In this document: positions 48,186 through 60,100 of the stretch, piece after piece
How positions within the stretch are numbered: position 1 is the first letter of the stretch
Layout of the letters: each line of letters opens with the position of its first letter
Assembly: GCF_051106095.1 (NCBI RefSeq)
Contig: NC_135795.1
Span: 1,281,501 to 1,345,500 of the forward strand
Direction: 5' to 3'
From: Pogona vitticeps
Lineage: Eukaryota; Chordata; Lepidosauria; Squamata; Agamidae
Length of the DNA stretch: 64,000 nucleotides
The notes under the pieces: generated by a model
Seen by the model: only the letters and a program-made list of their open reading frames with translations
What the model was told of the DNA's origin: nothing
Database searches by the model: none
Position numbers and translations under genes: made by a program

Positions 48186-51100
48186 CTGAGAATCAGAAGG
48201 GAGACAGTCAGCTGGGGAACCATCATCATGACACATGCAATAACGCCTGTTCCCTTAAGAAATGATAAACCACCGCTCAGACCCCAAAACCCAGATCCGC
48301 GACCCGAGGAACAGGCGTCGAAGAATATTTTCCATCCATCAGCCGTTCTGAAGACCTGTCTCCCACGCACAATATACACCGGAGTGGAAATGAACAGTTA
48401 AATCTGCTCCCGCTCTGGATTGCTCCGCTGTGGCCTCGGAGTGGTCTTCCCTGGTCACATGCTTCGGACTACAACTTACATCATCCCCTGGGATGAGGAG
48501 GGGCTTCTTTCAAAAGCAAGGCCTCTTATGTTGCCTGCTACAGTTGACCTCCAAAGGTCCTCTCCCGAGCAGTCCCTATAACTCGCCCTGCCGTCTTTCC
48601 CTCACTTCGTATCCCAGTTCACTGCTTTGCCCCCCCAACCTGTGTGTTGTGTGTGTGTGTGTGTCATTGTAGATGGATAGCCATGAGAATTACCTGTAGG
48701 GTTGGGTTGACGACCCCCCTGATGGCAGAGGGCTTCGGCGGCTCCCAGTTCTTCCTGGCGTAGAGCGAGGCTAGGGTGGAGAGCTGCGATTTCTTTCATT
48801 CTGTGGTGAGAAATGAGGACTTTTTAGGACACCCTTTTGGAGTGGGAGCTTTCGAATGATTTCCGAGGCCCTGGGCTTCCACCTGTCCTTGGCTCTCCTC
48901 CCTCTGTCTGCAGAGGGAGTCTTAAAACACAACAGACTACTGTTGTGAAATAGAACAGTTCAGGCCAAAGAGCTGGGATCCTCTCTGGTTCGGGGGCAAC
49001 CTATGGAGAGGGATGTTTGATGGAGAAAGTAACCCATTCTAAGTACCGTCCCGGAGATGGCCTTCCCTTGTGCCCACTTTCCTTCCAGAACGATCGACTT
49101 ACGTGGCATAGAAGGTCTTGCACATCCCCCTGGAATTATTTCGGGAGAGAGGAGATGTACCGAGAAGAGGGAGGAAAGTGGAGAGCAAAAGGTGGTAAAT
49201 CTCAGCCCACTGGGAGGCCTTCATGGAGCGCCTTTCTCTCTTAAGGAAGAGCAGCACGTGGTCTAAGAGTTCTTGCTGTGTTTCAGGGTCAAGAACCCCC
49301 AGGGCAGAAGGTCCACCGCACAGAGGAAGGACTGGAGGAGGCTTGGTGCTCTGTGTTGAAAAGACAGCATGCCATTAGCCCAGGATTAAAGAAGCAGATC
49401 CCCTTTAAGCGGTCAACATTGGTTATCCCAATCCTAACTTTCCTTTCTTCTGTATGTTGCAAGTTAGCTTTTTTCCTCTGTGTTGTGACTGGTCATTGGG
49501 AGACCAACACAGGCCTTGTTTGCAAGCCTTGCTGCTCAAGCATGGAGCTTTGAAGGAACTACGTCTCTGAAGGGAAAATGTATATTTTTATCATGACCCT
49601 TCTTGGACCGTGAGGCACACTGCCCGAGTTTCTCCCCCATCGCCTCCCTTCACACAGGAACACGTAGTGTGTTGCTAAGGGGGTTGTTTTGTCTATTTGC
49701 TTACTCTGGACCTGTGTGTTGTGTCCTGCCATCCAAAATGAGGGAATCTACCAGGATGCATGATTATGGGATTATGAACAGGAAGCCGTTTGCTGGAATT
49801 CCATATCCACAGCCATGCCTCCATGCCCATGCGCAGCAGAGAAATGGTGCAAAGGTTTGGGAGGATAACAGAAGCACAAAATGCTTTTTCAAAAGTTATC
49901 CATGAAAAAGGGGGCACTTCACAGACCCTTACCTGGCACGGGGTCTTTGTCAGCCTGGACAAGCTGTCACGGAGGGAATCATAGTCTCCCAAGCTCTTGA
50001 TCTGCCCAACAGCAGTTGAATCATCCACCTGTGCTGGGTGGAGAGCAAGCAGGTTCTCCGTCTGGTGGAACAACATTCACCTCTCAGTAAAAATGGGGAT
50101 TATTTCCTATTGGGGTCCAGATATTCAGATGCAGCCCGATATAATGGGAGCACAGCCCTTGTTTGGGAAAAGCCAGGGAGAACGCCTAAGTGACTCAGAC
50201 AAAAGCCTTTTTAGCTAAGCAGTCTTTCCTGGGGAGCATGCTTGGTGTTTACAGACACCTTGTCTGCTTATGCTATAAAAGATGGTGGCCCAGGTAGCCA
50301 TTTCAGGCAGCTGTGGATTCAACAGCTGTATCAGTGAGGTTTTATTTCCCTTTGCTAGATTTAATTAAAGACAGCGCGCTGGTCCCTTCATGTGCTCCAT
50401 AGGCCATTCCAAGGCTTCAAAAGGGGTCTTGACTCAGCCCATAGTGACTTGCACCTACCTCTGAGCTGATCTGTGCATTCAAACCATCCACCTCCCATGG
50501 ATTTGCCCCGGAAAGCCTTCTTTGTTCGCAGACAAATGTGTACGAAATTTGAAAGGATAAAAACAAAAGAGGGGTATAAAGTAGCCATAGTTTAGACACT
50601 AACTTGTGGCTTTCCACCTTTAATATTTGATATATTTTTTAAAAGGTTGAAGTGATTTGAAACCTATCCAATTTCATATGTACAGTACTTGTGTTCCAAA
50701 AGGGTTCAAAAATGTTCATTCAGAAGTGAATCTGCTTCAATCCAGACCTCATACAAATCAGTCCAAACGTGCTCAGCTTGGATATGGTGATTCAGAGTTC
50801 GGCCAAATCCAGGGCACACCCCCGGTTTAACTTTGTCTATATTCCAACTTTACATCGCATCTTTGAGACAAACCTTAGCCTAGTGGGGAAAAAGGTAGTC
50901 CGAAGGAACTGTTACATGGATAGCGTTCCTGATAAGGAATCGTAAACACACATCAGGGTTTGGAAAAAGTTAGTTTTTTGAACTACAGTTCCCAGCAGCC
51001 ACATGGTTGGGAGACTCTGGCAGTTGTAATCTGAAGAAAGAACTCCCACCCCACAGATTTTAGGGCTCAGAAATCCATCTTTAATCTCAAGTAGTCCCCA

Positions 51101-54100
51101 ATTGCATTGTTGTTGAGAAATTGGTAAGTATTATTACAGTAGGACTCCTGAATCCATGCGGGATTAGTTCCAAGCCCCTTGTGGATGCTGAATAATGTGG
51201 ATTATAGTAAATTTTATTTCAATAATGAATGCTATAAATAGCATGGTCTATGGCTCCCTTTAGTGGCGAGTGCTGGTAACTTCAACTTTAGAAATATATG
51301 TTTCTAGGTTTTTTTTTCTTTTAATATTTTTAATATTTTCAGACCGTGGATAAGTGAATCAGTGGATATTGATCCTGTGGATATGGGGATACTTTTTTGC
51401 CTTCAAGAGAGTCTCAAAGACAGTGACATCATCCCTTATTGTTTAGTTCAACCAGTAGCACTTTGTCAAATAATTTCCCACCTTAAATCACCTGTCTGTT
51501 GAGCAGTGGTAGCCGAAATGATAATACCAGTGTGTTTGCGCATGTATTTCCAAAGGGGGGAAAAATAAAAAGAAGCATACCAATTGATCTGTTTGGAAGA
51601 TTATTGTCTTTATTAATGAACACAATCACAAAGTAGAATAGGCTGCCGATTGTTTATATAGGCAAATCGGATTTAAATTAGTGCCATAGTTACATTGCTA
51701 AGTACAGAGCATTCTAAAATTCTTGAAGGAGATCCAAAACCATCTTCTTGACAACATTTGGAAGAATTCATGGGTTTTCCTGTTTGTGCTCTTATGAAAA
51801 GTGTGACACCATTTGTTTCCAAATACATGTTTGCTTTAGAAACAAAGGCACGCTTACGATGTTCTGTTTCTGAATTTATTCATGCATTAAAACAACACTC
51901 TAAATGGAAGCTCCAGGGAAGAAATTTGATCCCAAGCTGCTACTGATTCAACTAAACTTAGGATATCGGTCAAAATACAGTTTGGTTGCCTACCAGGATA
52001 GTGTGCAATTTACTTTCTAAAGCAAACAGTGACTCAAAAACTCAAGAAATAAAAGAAAAATGAAACAATTCAACAAACACAGAGAGGTGGAGAATGCCCA
52101 GCCATCTTCCTTTCTTGGCTCCAAGGTGGATGAAGCTGCTTTCATTTTTAGAAAAAACACAGAGTGACCGTCAATCTGTCCATCCCCTAAGCAATAGCTC
52201 CTGCCCTGCCCTCCCTCTCTGCTTTTGAGCTTTCCTCTCTCTGCGGTCTTTTGGAAGCAGGGATTCTGTTGAGACCTGTTCACTAAAAGCAAGCAGTCAT
52301 GTCTGGCAGTTTTGCTGTATATCTGCCCAAAGAAGCCTTTTATTCTTTCTCTTACCAATGTCTCACAGTGAGCTATTGAGACAGTAAGTGCCAGTTAATG
52401 AGAGAGAAAAAAGGGGATGGACTAATCCGGGCAGCTTGAAGTTAATCTGCTGCGTGGATTCCTGCACTTCTGCTGTGCCACCAGACGAATTTAACCAAAA
52501 GTTTAAAACTCTGCAAAAATATATTTCTAAGTTTCATAAGGCAAAAGGATTGAGAAGGGGGGGCACTGCTGGAATAAACAGCTGGCTAAATGATAGGGGG
52601 AGGATAAGGTGGAAGCTCTTGCTCAAGAACACAGCCTTGAGAAACTTACTTCCTCAAGATCAGGGTAAAAAGCTTGCAGCTCGCTTAGTTTGGCTACCGA
52701 ACAAAACTCCCCCAAATTCTTCGTCAGCCAGTCCCGGATTCTGGTAGCCCCATCCTCACACGCTGACCCTGTAGAAAAGAAGGAATCGTAAATCAACGTT
52801 TCAGGTGGTCCATATTCTGGAAGATCAGGGGGTTGAAAAGCCAGTTGTTTTTCCCTTTGAATCAGAACCCAAAGCATTCCTAACAGTGTCCATCATTTTG
52901 AAATCCGTTTGAAGCACAAAGTTTTCAAAAACCAACAAACATACGTCCGTTGGGTGAATGTTTCTAGTTCTCAGGATAATTAGGAGCACACATTGCTATC
53001 ATGGGATACAATGTCCCACGAGATAGCAAAGGATGGAGCACAAATGGGATTCAGTGGCCCCAGATGGCTCCAGATGAACGAAAAACACCAAAGAGGAAAT
53101 TAAAGAGAAAAGAAGAAAGCAAATAGGAATGAGCAATAGAGAGAGATACATGGATCGGTTGGCCAAGGGGTTGATTTTTGCACATTTTATTCTGCTTTCT
53201 TCCATGATGGACCCCAATGTAGTAGGAGGGTCCCTGCTGGCCTCCTTCTACTGGAGGTGAATCATGAGATGCTAAATGTATTTTGTTCCTGATTTACAAA
53301 CAGCAGGATTGTTTTAAAAGGTTGCTACTGCTTCACTGCTTCTTCTTCCTTATGACAGCCCTCTTTCTAAAGCCGATAATGGTTACTCCCATTTTACAGC
53401 CAAGGAACCGAGTCTAACAGAAGATCTAGCCCAGGCTGTCCATTGAGGTGGGACCTCAACCTTCTCCCTTGAGATCAAAGGCCAGGGTTCTCCCCTTGTG
53501 GGAGGGGCAGAAGAGGGTGGCTTTTCCCACGAGGAAAGGGAGAGCCACCGGGATTTGGGGGACCTGATACTTCCATCCAAGCCTCACCTGAGTCTGCAAA
53601 CTGAGCCATCAAGTAGGCCTTCTGGAATTCGTAGACGTCCTGCCTCTTCCGGGCTGACAGCTTGGAATAGACACTATCAAGTGCTTTCACTCTGAAAAGA
53701 TAGTATGCAAAGATGGGTCTGAAGGGGATGATCTGTTACAAGAGGGACTCCCAATCCTGGGTCTCCAGATGTTCTTGGACTACAGCTCCCAGAAACCTTC
53801 ACCACTAGCTGACTGGGATTTCGGGGGCCCAAGGTTGGGAATCCTGCAAAATGCAGATTATAGCAACCTCTATTTTAATAGCAAGCTCATGGTCTCTGGC
53901 TCCATCTAGTGTCCATTTATGGTAACGTCACCTTTAAAATGTATATTTCTAGGATTTTTCTTAATATTTTCAGACCGTAGATAATCAGCGGATCCCGATC
54001 CCGTGGATAAGAGAACCCTGCTATTATTTATCAGCCACTTACATGGTTTGGTAATAAGGGCAGGGCATACCAAGGGGCAACAAACCCAGCATGGTTTCGT

Positions 54101-57100
54101 TTATGCCCGGAAGCAGGAGATCGAGTTTCTGGAACCAGGTGGTGGTGTCTTCCAGGGAAATCTCAGCAACTTGTGGGAAAATGATCTCAGCGGAGAACAT
54201 CAGCATGGCGTCCCTCACTTTTCTGTTGCTCAACAAACCACGGTTCTGGAGAATGAATTGGGAAATCCAAAGGTTCACAGCAAGTCTGCTGAAGACTCAG
54301 TTGTACAGTAAGTAAGACTTTGAGGGGGACAAATTCAGCACCAAAGGACGGACAAAGCAACATAATCTGAATTCCTGAATGTTTCATGAATTTTGAATAT
54401 TTTAGGAAAATCAGCAAAGGATTTTTTAGGGTGGTTTAAAAAAAAACCCTCTCTCTGGCCTTCCTTTTGATGATAATGGTGATAATAGGCACATTTATTA
54501 ATATTGGGTTATTGCACCTTTAAATCTCTTGATGACCCTTGTTCTTTTGGAAATGCACAATGCATTAAAAATATAAAATATAAACAGCAAAAAGGGAGGG
54601 ACAGCCCAAAAGAAAACCAACCAAAAGCAAGGAATTTTAAAAAAAACAAACAAACCCTATTGCATATAACACCAAAATATAACCAATACTGCAGTCTCAA
54701 GCCACCAATATTTTAAATGTCAGGGATATTATATATTTTTAATTATTTTAATTATTGTCCTGCCCATCTAATGGCCAGGCCACGACTCTTTAATTTTTAG
54801 AGAGATCTTAACTTTTCGCTGAAGACCCTGCAATGTACATGACAGGCGAGTCTTTCTGGGGAAGCATTTTACCAGTAAAAGCTGCTGATGGGATGGATCA
54901 GATGGTTGGAAGGTGGGGGCAATGAATCCACTCTGGGTTTCACTTTGAACTTTAGAGGAGCTCTCCGAGGTCCTGAGCTGATTTTGGCATATGGTTCAGG
55001 ACACCGGCCAGCTCCTGAAAACCTAAACTCCCATGAAATTGGAGTCGTAAGCTTCCACTGCTTTCCGCGGATGGGGGCCACCCCTGAGAAGACCCTCTGA
55101 CTTTTAGTGACCTCCTTCCCCTCCTGGAGAATCACAAGTGAGCACAGACGTCTCTTGCCTTGCAATAAACAGGTGGGGCCGTCCATCTATGAGTAGCAGA
55201 TCAGCACAAGAGGAGGGTCTTCCGGGGAAAATCCTCCCCTTGGAGAGGATTGCCGCAGAGACATAATGGTGGTTCATAACTGTGTTCCTCCCACCAACCC
55301 TCAGGGGACACCCAGCTTTGACCAGCCACCAATATTTGGTTACCTGGAGCACCAGGGCATTGAACTCGTCCAGATAGGCCCTCAAGAAAGGGCCTGGGTC
55401 TGCCTTGTCTTGGATGATGTGGAAGACACGCTCCATGGCTGCCCTGCTGTAGATGGTGTGGCTTTGGGTGGAGAAATGAGCCAAGGCCTTTGCGGAGAAG
55501 AGATCCAGAGAGTCTGCCTGGATGGAGAAGCACAGAACAGAAAGTCAAAGCCAAGCTCAAGCTCAAATGCAAGATATGGAGGCAAGGTTAATCACTTGCT
55601 ACGACAAACAGACCTCTTTCACCACTGAAGACAGCACCCTTTCCGAATACGGGCTAAAGTGTATTGTCTAATTTGACCCCAAGATTGCAAACTCACAAAA
55701 CTCTCACCCCGCGGAAGTTGCTCTTCAATGCAGTGAAATCTGAATAGGAGCTGTAAGTAGTGAAAGGTCCAAAGAATTTCCTCAGCCACTCTCTGTCAGA
55801 GGAGATGCCCTGAGTACAGGCAGAGCCTGGGGGCAAGAAAATAAAAGTCACATAGTCAGGCTAACACATTCCAGAGTTGTGTTTACATTGTGGTTCTTTA
55901 GATTCATGCATCTCTCTGGCTCTCGACGTGCAACCCAAGGCAGACAGCATCCTTCCTAGTGGCCAGACCCCAACTGATTCCTCTAGAACCCATGCAATGC
56001 CAAGGTTTATGATATATTGGTTTGTTATATATATTTGTAATCGTGTTTTATATGCTTGGAAGCTGCCTAGAGTGCTCGTTCTGAGCAGATAGGTGGGGTA
56101 TAAATTAAATAAATAAATAAATAAATAAAAATAAATAAATAAGTGTTCCATTTCCTTTTTTTTCCTCCTAGAACCGACATCCAGACCCTGAATCTGACCT
56201 GGTTACAGCTGTGGGACTTCTCTAGAGGTCTTTGCCACTTGTGCAAACAAAATCTATTCGATCCGGGTAGTTCTCGAATGATGAGGCATCTTTGCAGTTG
56301 GGCTTTCAAACAACTTTTTAAAAACCAATTAGTTGGTAGAGAGAGAGAGAGACCAAGGTTTAACTCTACGCCATCTGCACTGCATCATTGAAACAACTGA
56401 GACTTAACATCAGGTTGTCTCACACATGGTGGACCAAAGAACTTCTCAAATACTTGAAAATCCCAAGATTTTATCTTCGGAGTTCAGGCTGGGCCTTGGA
56501 TTTGTGCCGGGCCCTTCCTTTATTTACCTGCATTTTGCGCTTGGAAACGGAGAACATGCTTTATGAAAGACGAAATGTCTCCCGGATTTTCAAACGTGTT
56601 GTTGACCTGATGATCATTCAGGGCTTCCACTCTGCAAAACAAGGAAGAGAATTACAACTATAATAATAATAATACTCGGCAGTTAGCAAAAAAGAGTGAA
56701 GTTATGGGGAAGCACTTGACCCCAGGTGACCCCCTCAATTTGTGATGCTTTCCCATTGCCTATTGGCCAGCTCTCTTCCGCTCCTGAACTAGAAGCAGGA
56801 CCCGAGAGTTGGTACCTACATGGCTGCAAGGGAATCGCATGCCAGTTCAACAGGCAAGAAGCCAAGGTGCTGGGCATCCAAACTGCTCAGGAAGAGGGGG
56901 AGGCGTTGTCCAAACCAGAGGGCATAGTCCTCCGTGGAGAAGGACTTGAGGGTGCCACTCAGATGGCAGAAGATTTCACCCAGGATGAAGTGCCTGGTCT
57001 CCGGGTGGGGCAGCTGAGAAAGCTGGAGCTGTAAAAAGAGAGGAACATGAGATCAAAACATGGCAGAACTGCGGTCCTCTCTGCTCGGCTACAGCTGGGC

Positions 57101-60100
57101 AAAAGAACCCCACAGAAGTGGAGATCAATGTGACGTTGCAAGGATCTAGCACCTACATTTCCACCCTCTTGGCCTACAAGGCAGCATGCAAGCCAATGTC
57201 ATAGCGTTCAGATTTTTCAGGAACTAAAAGTGCCTTTTTTCCAGTTACTTCGGGGGTGGGGGGGGAAGGGAAGCAAGACGTTTTGTGTGAAATTGCACGA
57301 ATTTTGTAAGGTGAATGGTTCTAAGTGGTCCATCTGAGGCCAAAGCACAGAAAGTCCTGGGCTTTGAACCTAAAAGGCTTGGTTCCGTGACACCGATGGA
57401 GCAGGTTGGCCCTTTGACCCCAGGGGGTTTAGAGACAGATAGGGTCAACACAACCGAAAACTGAGCCCAGAAATTAACAGAAGAGCCAGTGAAAATCTAT
57501 AGTTGTATTATTAAACACCAAAAAGAATCTAGATTTTAAGGGACTATATAGGATGAAGGGTGGCCTTCTGAACACTCCTTGGGGGGGAGGGACACATTTG
57601 TGAGGTTCTCCTGGGAAGTCTCCAGAGCAGGGAGAAACAATTTAATTTGCCAGTTCTTATTTTGCTAACTGTGGGGAAGGACAGAGAGCTATTTGGGACA
57701 CTGATTCTAGTCTGCCAAGCACGGAAAGACCCTTTTAGCTGTATCCCTGGTCTCCGGTACAGCACCAAGCAAATCTTTATGATCATATGGACTAGAAACT
57801 TGGCCGCATTGTTTAAAAATGGGCCGGGTTCCATGCCTAGGACCACTTGCGCATTTCTCATATACTCTGGAGGAAGTGGAGTACGTGGGGGTGGAGCCCT
57901 GAAAATGCTCCCCCAGCTTGAAGGGTGACCAAAACCATCCATGCGAAGGAGCAGAAGACATTGAAGAGCAAACCAAGAGAAAGGGGGGGGGGCAGAAAAA
58001 AAGGGAGCCGTGCAAACCGTCTGGGCAGCTGCGTTGAAGGCATCAAGAAACTCTCCAACGTTGTGAGCACTGAGGGCGCCCAAGACTTTCCCAGCCTTCT
58101 CACTGCTCCGCAGGACGTCGCTGCCTAAGGAGTAGTCCGCCAGCTGCCATGGGGTGAGATCCTCAAGAGCATCCATCTAGGGAAGAGGCCCAGCAGGTTA
58201 GGGCAACACGGGGAAACCCCGGGCCAAGCCAGCACCCAAGGAAGGGACCCACCTGTCCGGCCAGGTTACTTACGGCGTCAAACTCTGGATTGATGCCAAC
58301 CAGGTCTTTGTAAAGGGCAACTGAGCTGAAGGCGCCAAAGTTGGCCTCTAGCCAGCCGGAGCTGCCTGGGGTGCTTTCTGTACAGGGACTGCCTGCAGGG
58401 GGAGAGACACAGCTGGTAGGAAGTTCCTTGTGTTTCCTAATGAACTGACTTTTCCCAATACCAGAAATAATATATCTAAATGACTAAGCTGCGTTCAGCT
58501 CCCAGCACACTGGGTTAACACAGGATTGCTGGCAAAGAGGTCTGGATTCCATCTGGTTCCCACTCCCATCTCCTTGTTTATTTACAGCAGATGACACTGA
58601 GGAAGGAAGGAAGGAAGGAAGGAAGGAAGGAAGGAAGGAAGGAAGGAAGGAAGGAAGGAAGGAAGGAAGGAAGGAAGGAAGGAAGGAAGGAAGGAAGGAA
58701 GGAAGGAAGGAAGGAAGGAAGGAAGGAAGGAAGGAAGGAAGGAAGGGTTTAATGTTTACCCCCTTGGGACATCTTCATAGTCAAATAATCTTTGGCAAAT
58801 CTGTAGACATCTTGGCGGGTTTCTTGTGACATGTGTGGAAAACTGCGGTCCAAGCCAGCCATTCTGAGCAGGGAGGAAGAGAAGATAAAATATATACCAA
58901 CTGTTAGGGAGTTTACATGCAGTTTGTTCTACTCCCCATCACAAAGATACTTAGTTTAATTACTGTCACATCACCATATACAGGAATACTCACATGGTTT
59001 TGAAAATGTCACATGATATGGTCTTTGGGATAGCAGCAAGGACCGAGGCATTGATACTGGGAAGCCATAAGGCCAGCTTGTCCTGGAACCAGTCTTTGTA
59101 CTGGGAGAGACCGGCAGTAGGGAGCAGATTTTGTATTTTGCTGAAGAGGGTTTCAAACATTGCGTCTTGCACATCTTTGTTTGCTAGGGATGATACGCCA
59201 TTCTGCCAACCAAACATGAAGAGAAAAATCAGCAAGCCGGTCTTGAAAGGCAGCAGGATGGAAGAAAGATGTATGATAGTGGATGAAGAACTGTCTGAAT
59301 CAGTGAAATATTGCAAGATTTATCACTGCGAGATCCAAGGTCTTGCTAAAATATTGAACCACTCATCCAGCTGCTTGACTCAATTTGAGACAGGCCTTCT
59401 TCAGACCTTAAGGCACAGAGGTGGCTGGCAGCCCCTTGTTCACTCGAGAGTTACAGTCTAGTTTGGGCATGGCCTGGGGAGGCCGCATCCAGCAGTGGGT
59501 GGTGCTCAAAGAACAGCGGGCAGGCCATGTGTTGAATGGGCATAGCCAAAGCAAAAGGGGTTGAGTTAGACATGATCCTTACTCACTTTGACATCTCTTC
59601 CTGAATCATACAAAGCACAGCTCGATACACTGCACATCTGCTCAGTAGCAAACTTCTGGGCAACAACTTTTAGGCAGGCAAAGCAAAGCTAGTTCTTTCA
59701 GGCAGGCAAAGCACAGTCCAATTCTTTCAGGTAAGCAAAGCACAGCTCAGCTCTAAAATCTAAAAGTACTCAGTGGGCTAAGTTCCAGCTTATATTAGAC
59801 TTCTTAAAGAAGCTTCCAGATTTGATGGGGAGCCCCCATGGGTTAAATGCTCGCCATCGGTCAGACTTTCTGTAGCCATGATGTCAATGCAAAGAGCTAG
59901 CAAAAAACTGACTCACTTGAGAAGCGATGGCTGAAAATTCGGTCACAAAGACAAGGGCGTCCTCAAGCGGCCTGTTTTCCAAGGGCGTTAAGAGGGCATG
60001 GGCTGAATCTGGAGACACCAGGACCCCGGGTTCGAAAAAGAGGTGAGCGAGCTGGATGGCGGTGAGGTTATCCCTGACATCAAACTGTGAAGACACGACC

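Larger units (their letters stand above)
50062..52649 (-). other. Long intron between exons D5 and A6
   Basis: 2.6 kb. It contains a MITE of the 41.97-kb type (about 51135-51396) and, at 52366-52510, a repeat shared with 23741-23890. A missing D6 exon is not expected here, because A6 to C6 continue in phase. Confidence 0.75.

Noticed and set aside
47406-48236. 276-codon minus-strand open frame as the mesothelin-like C-terminus
   Set aside because: Out of phase with the C6 exon and lacks a membrane or GPI end; the frame ending at 47443 is in phase and has both stalk and GPI signal.
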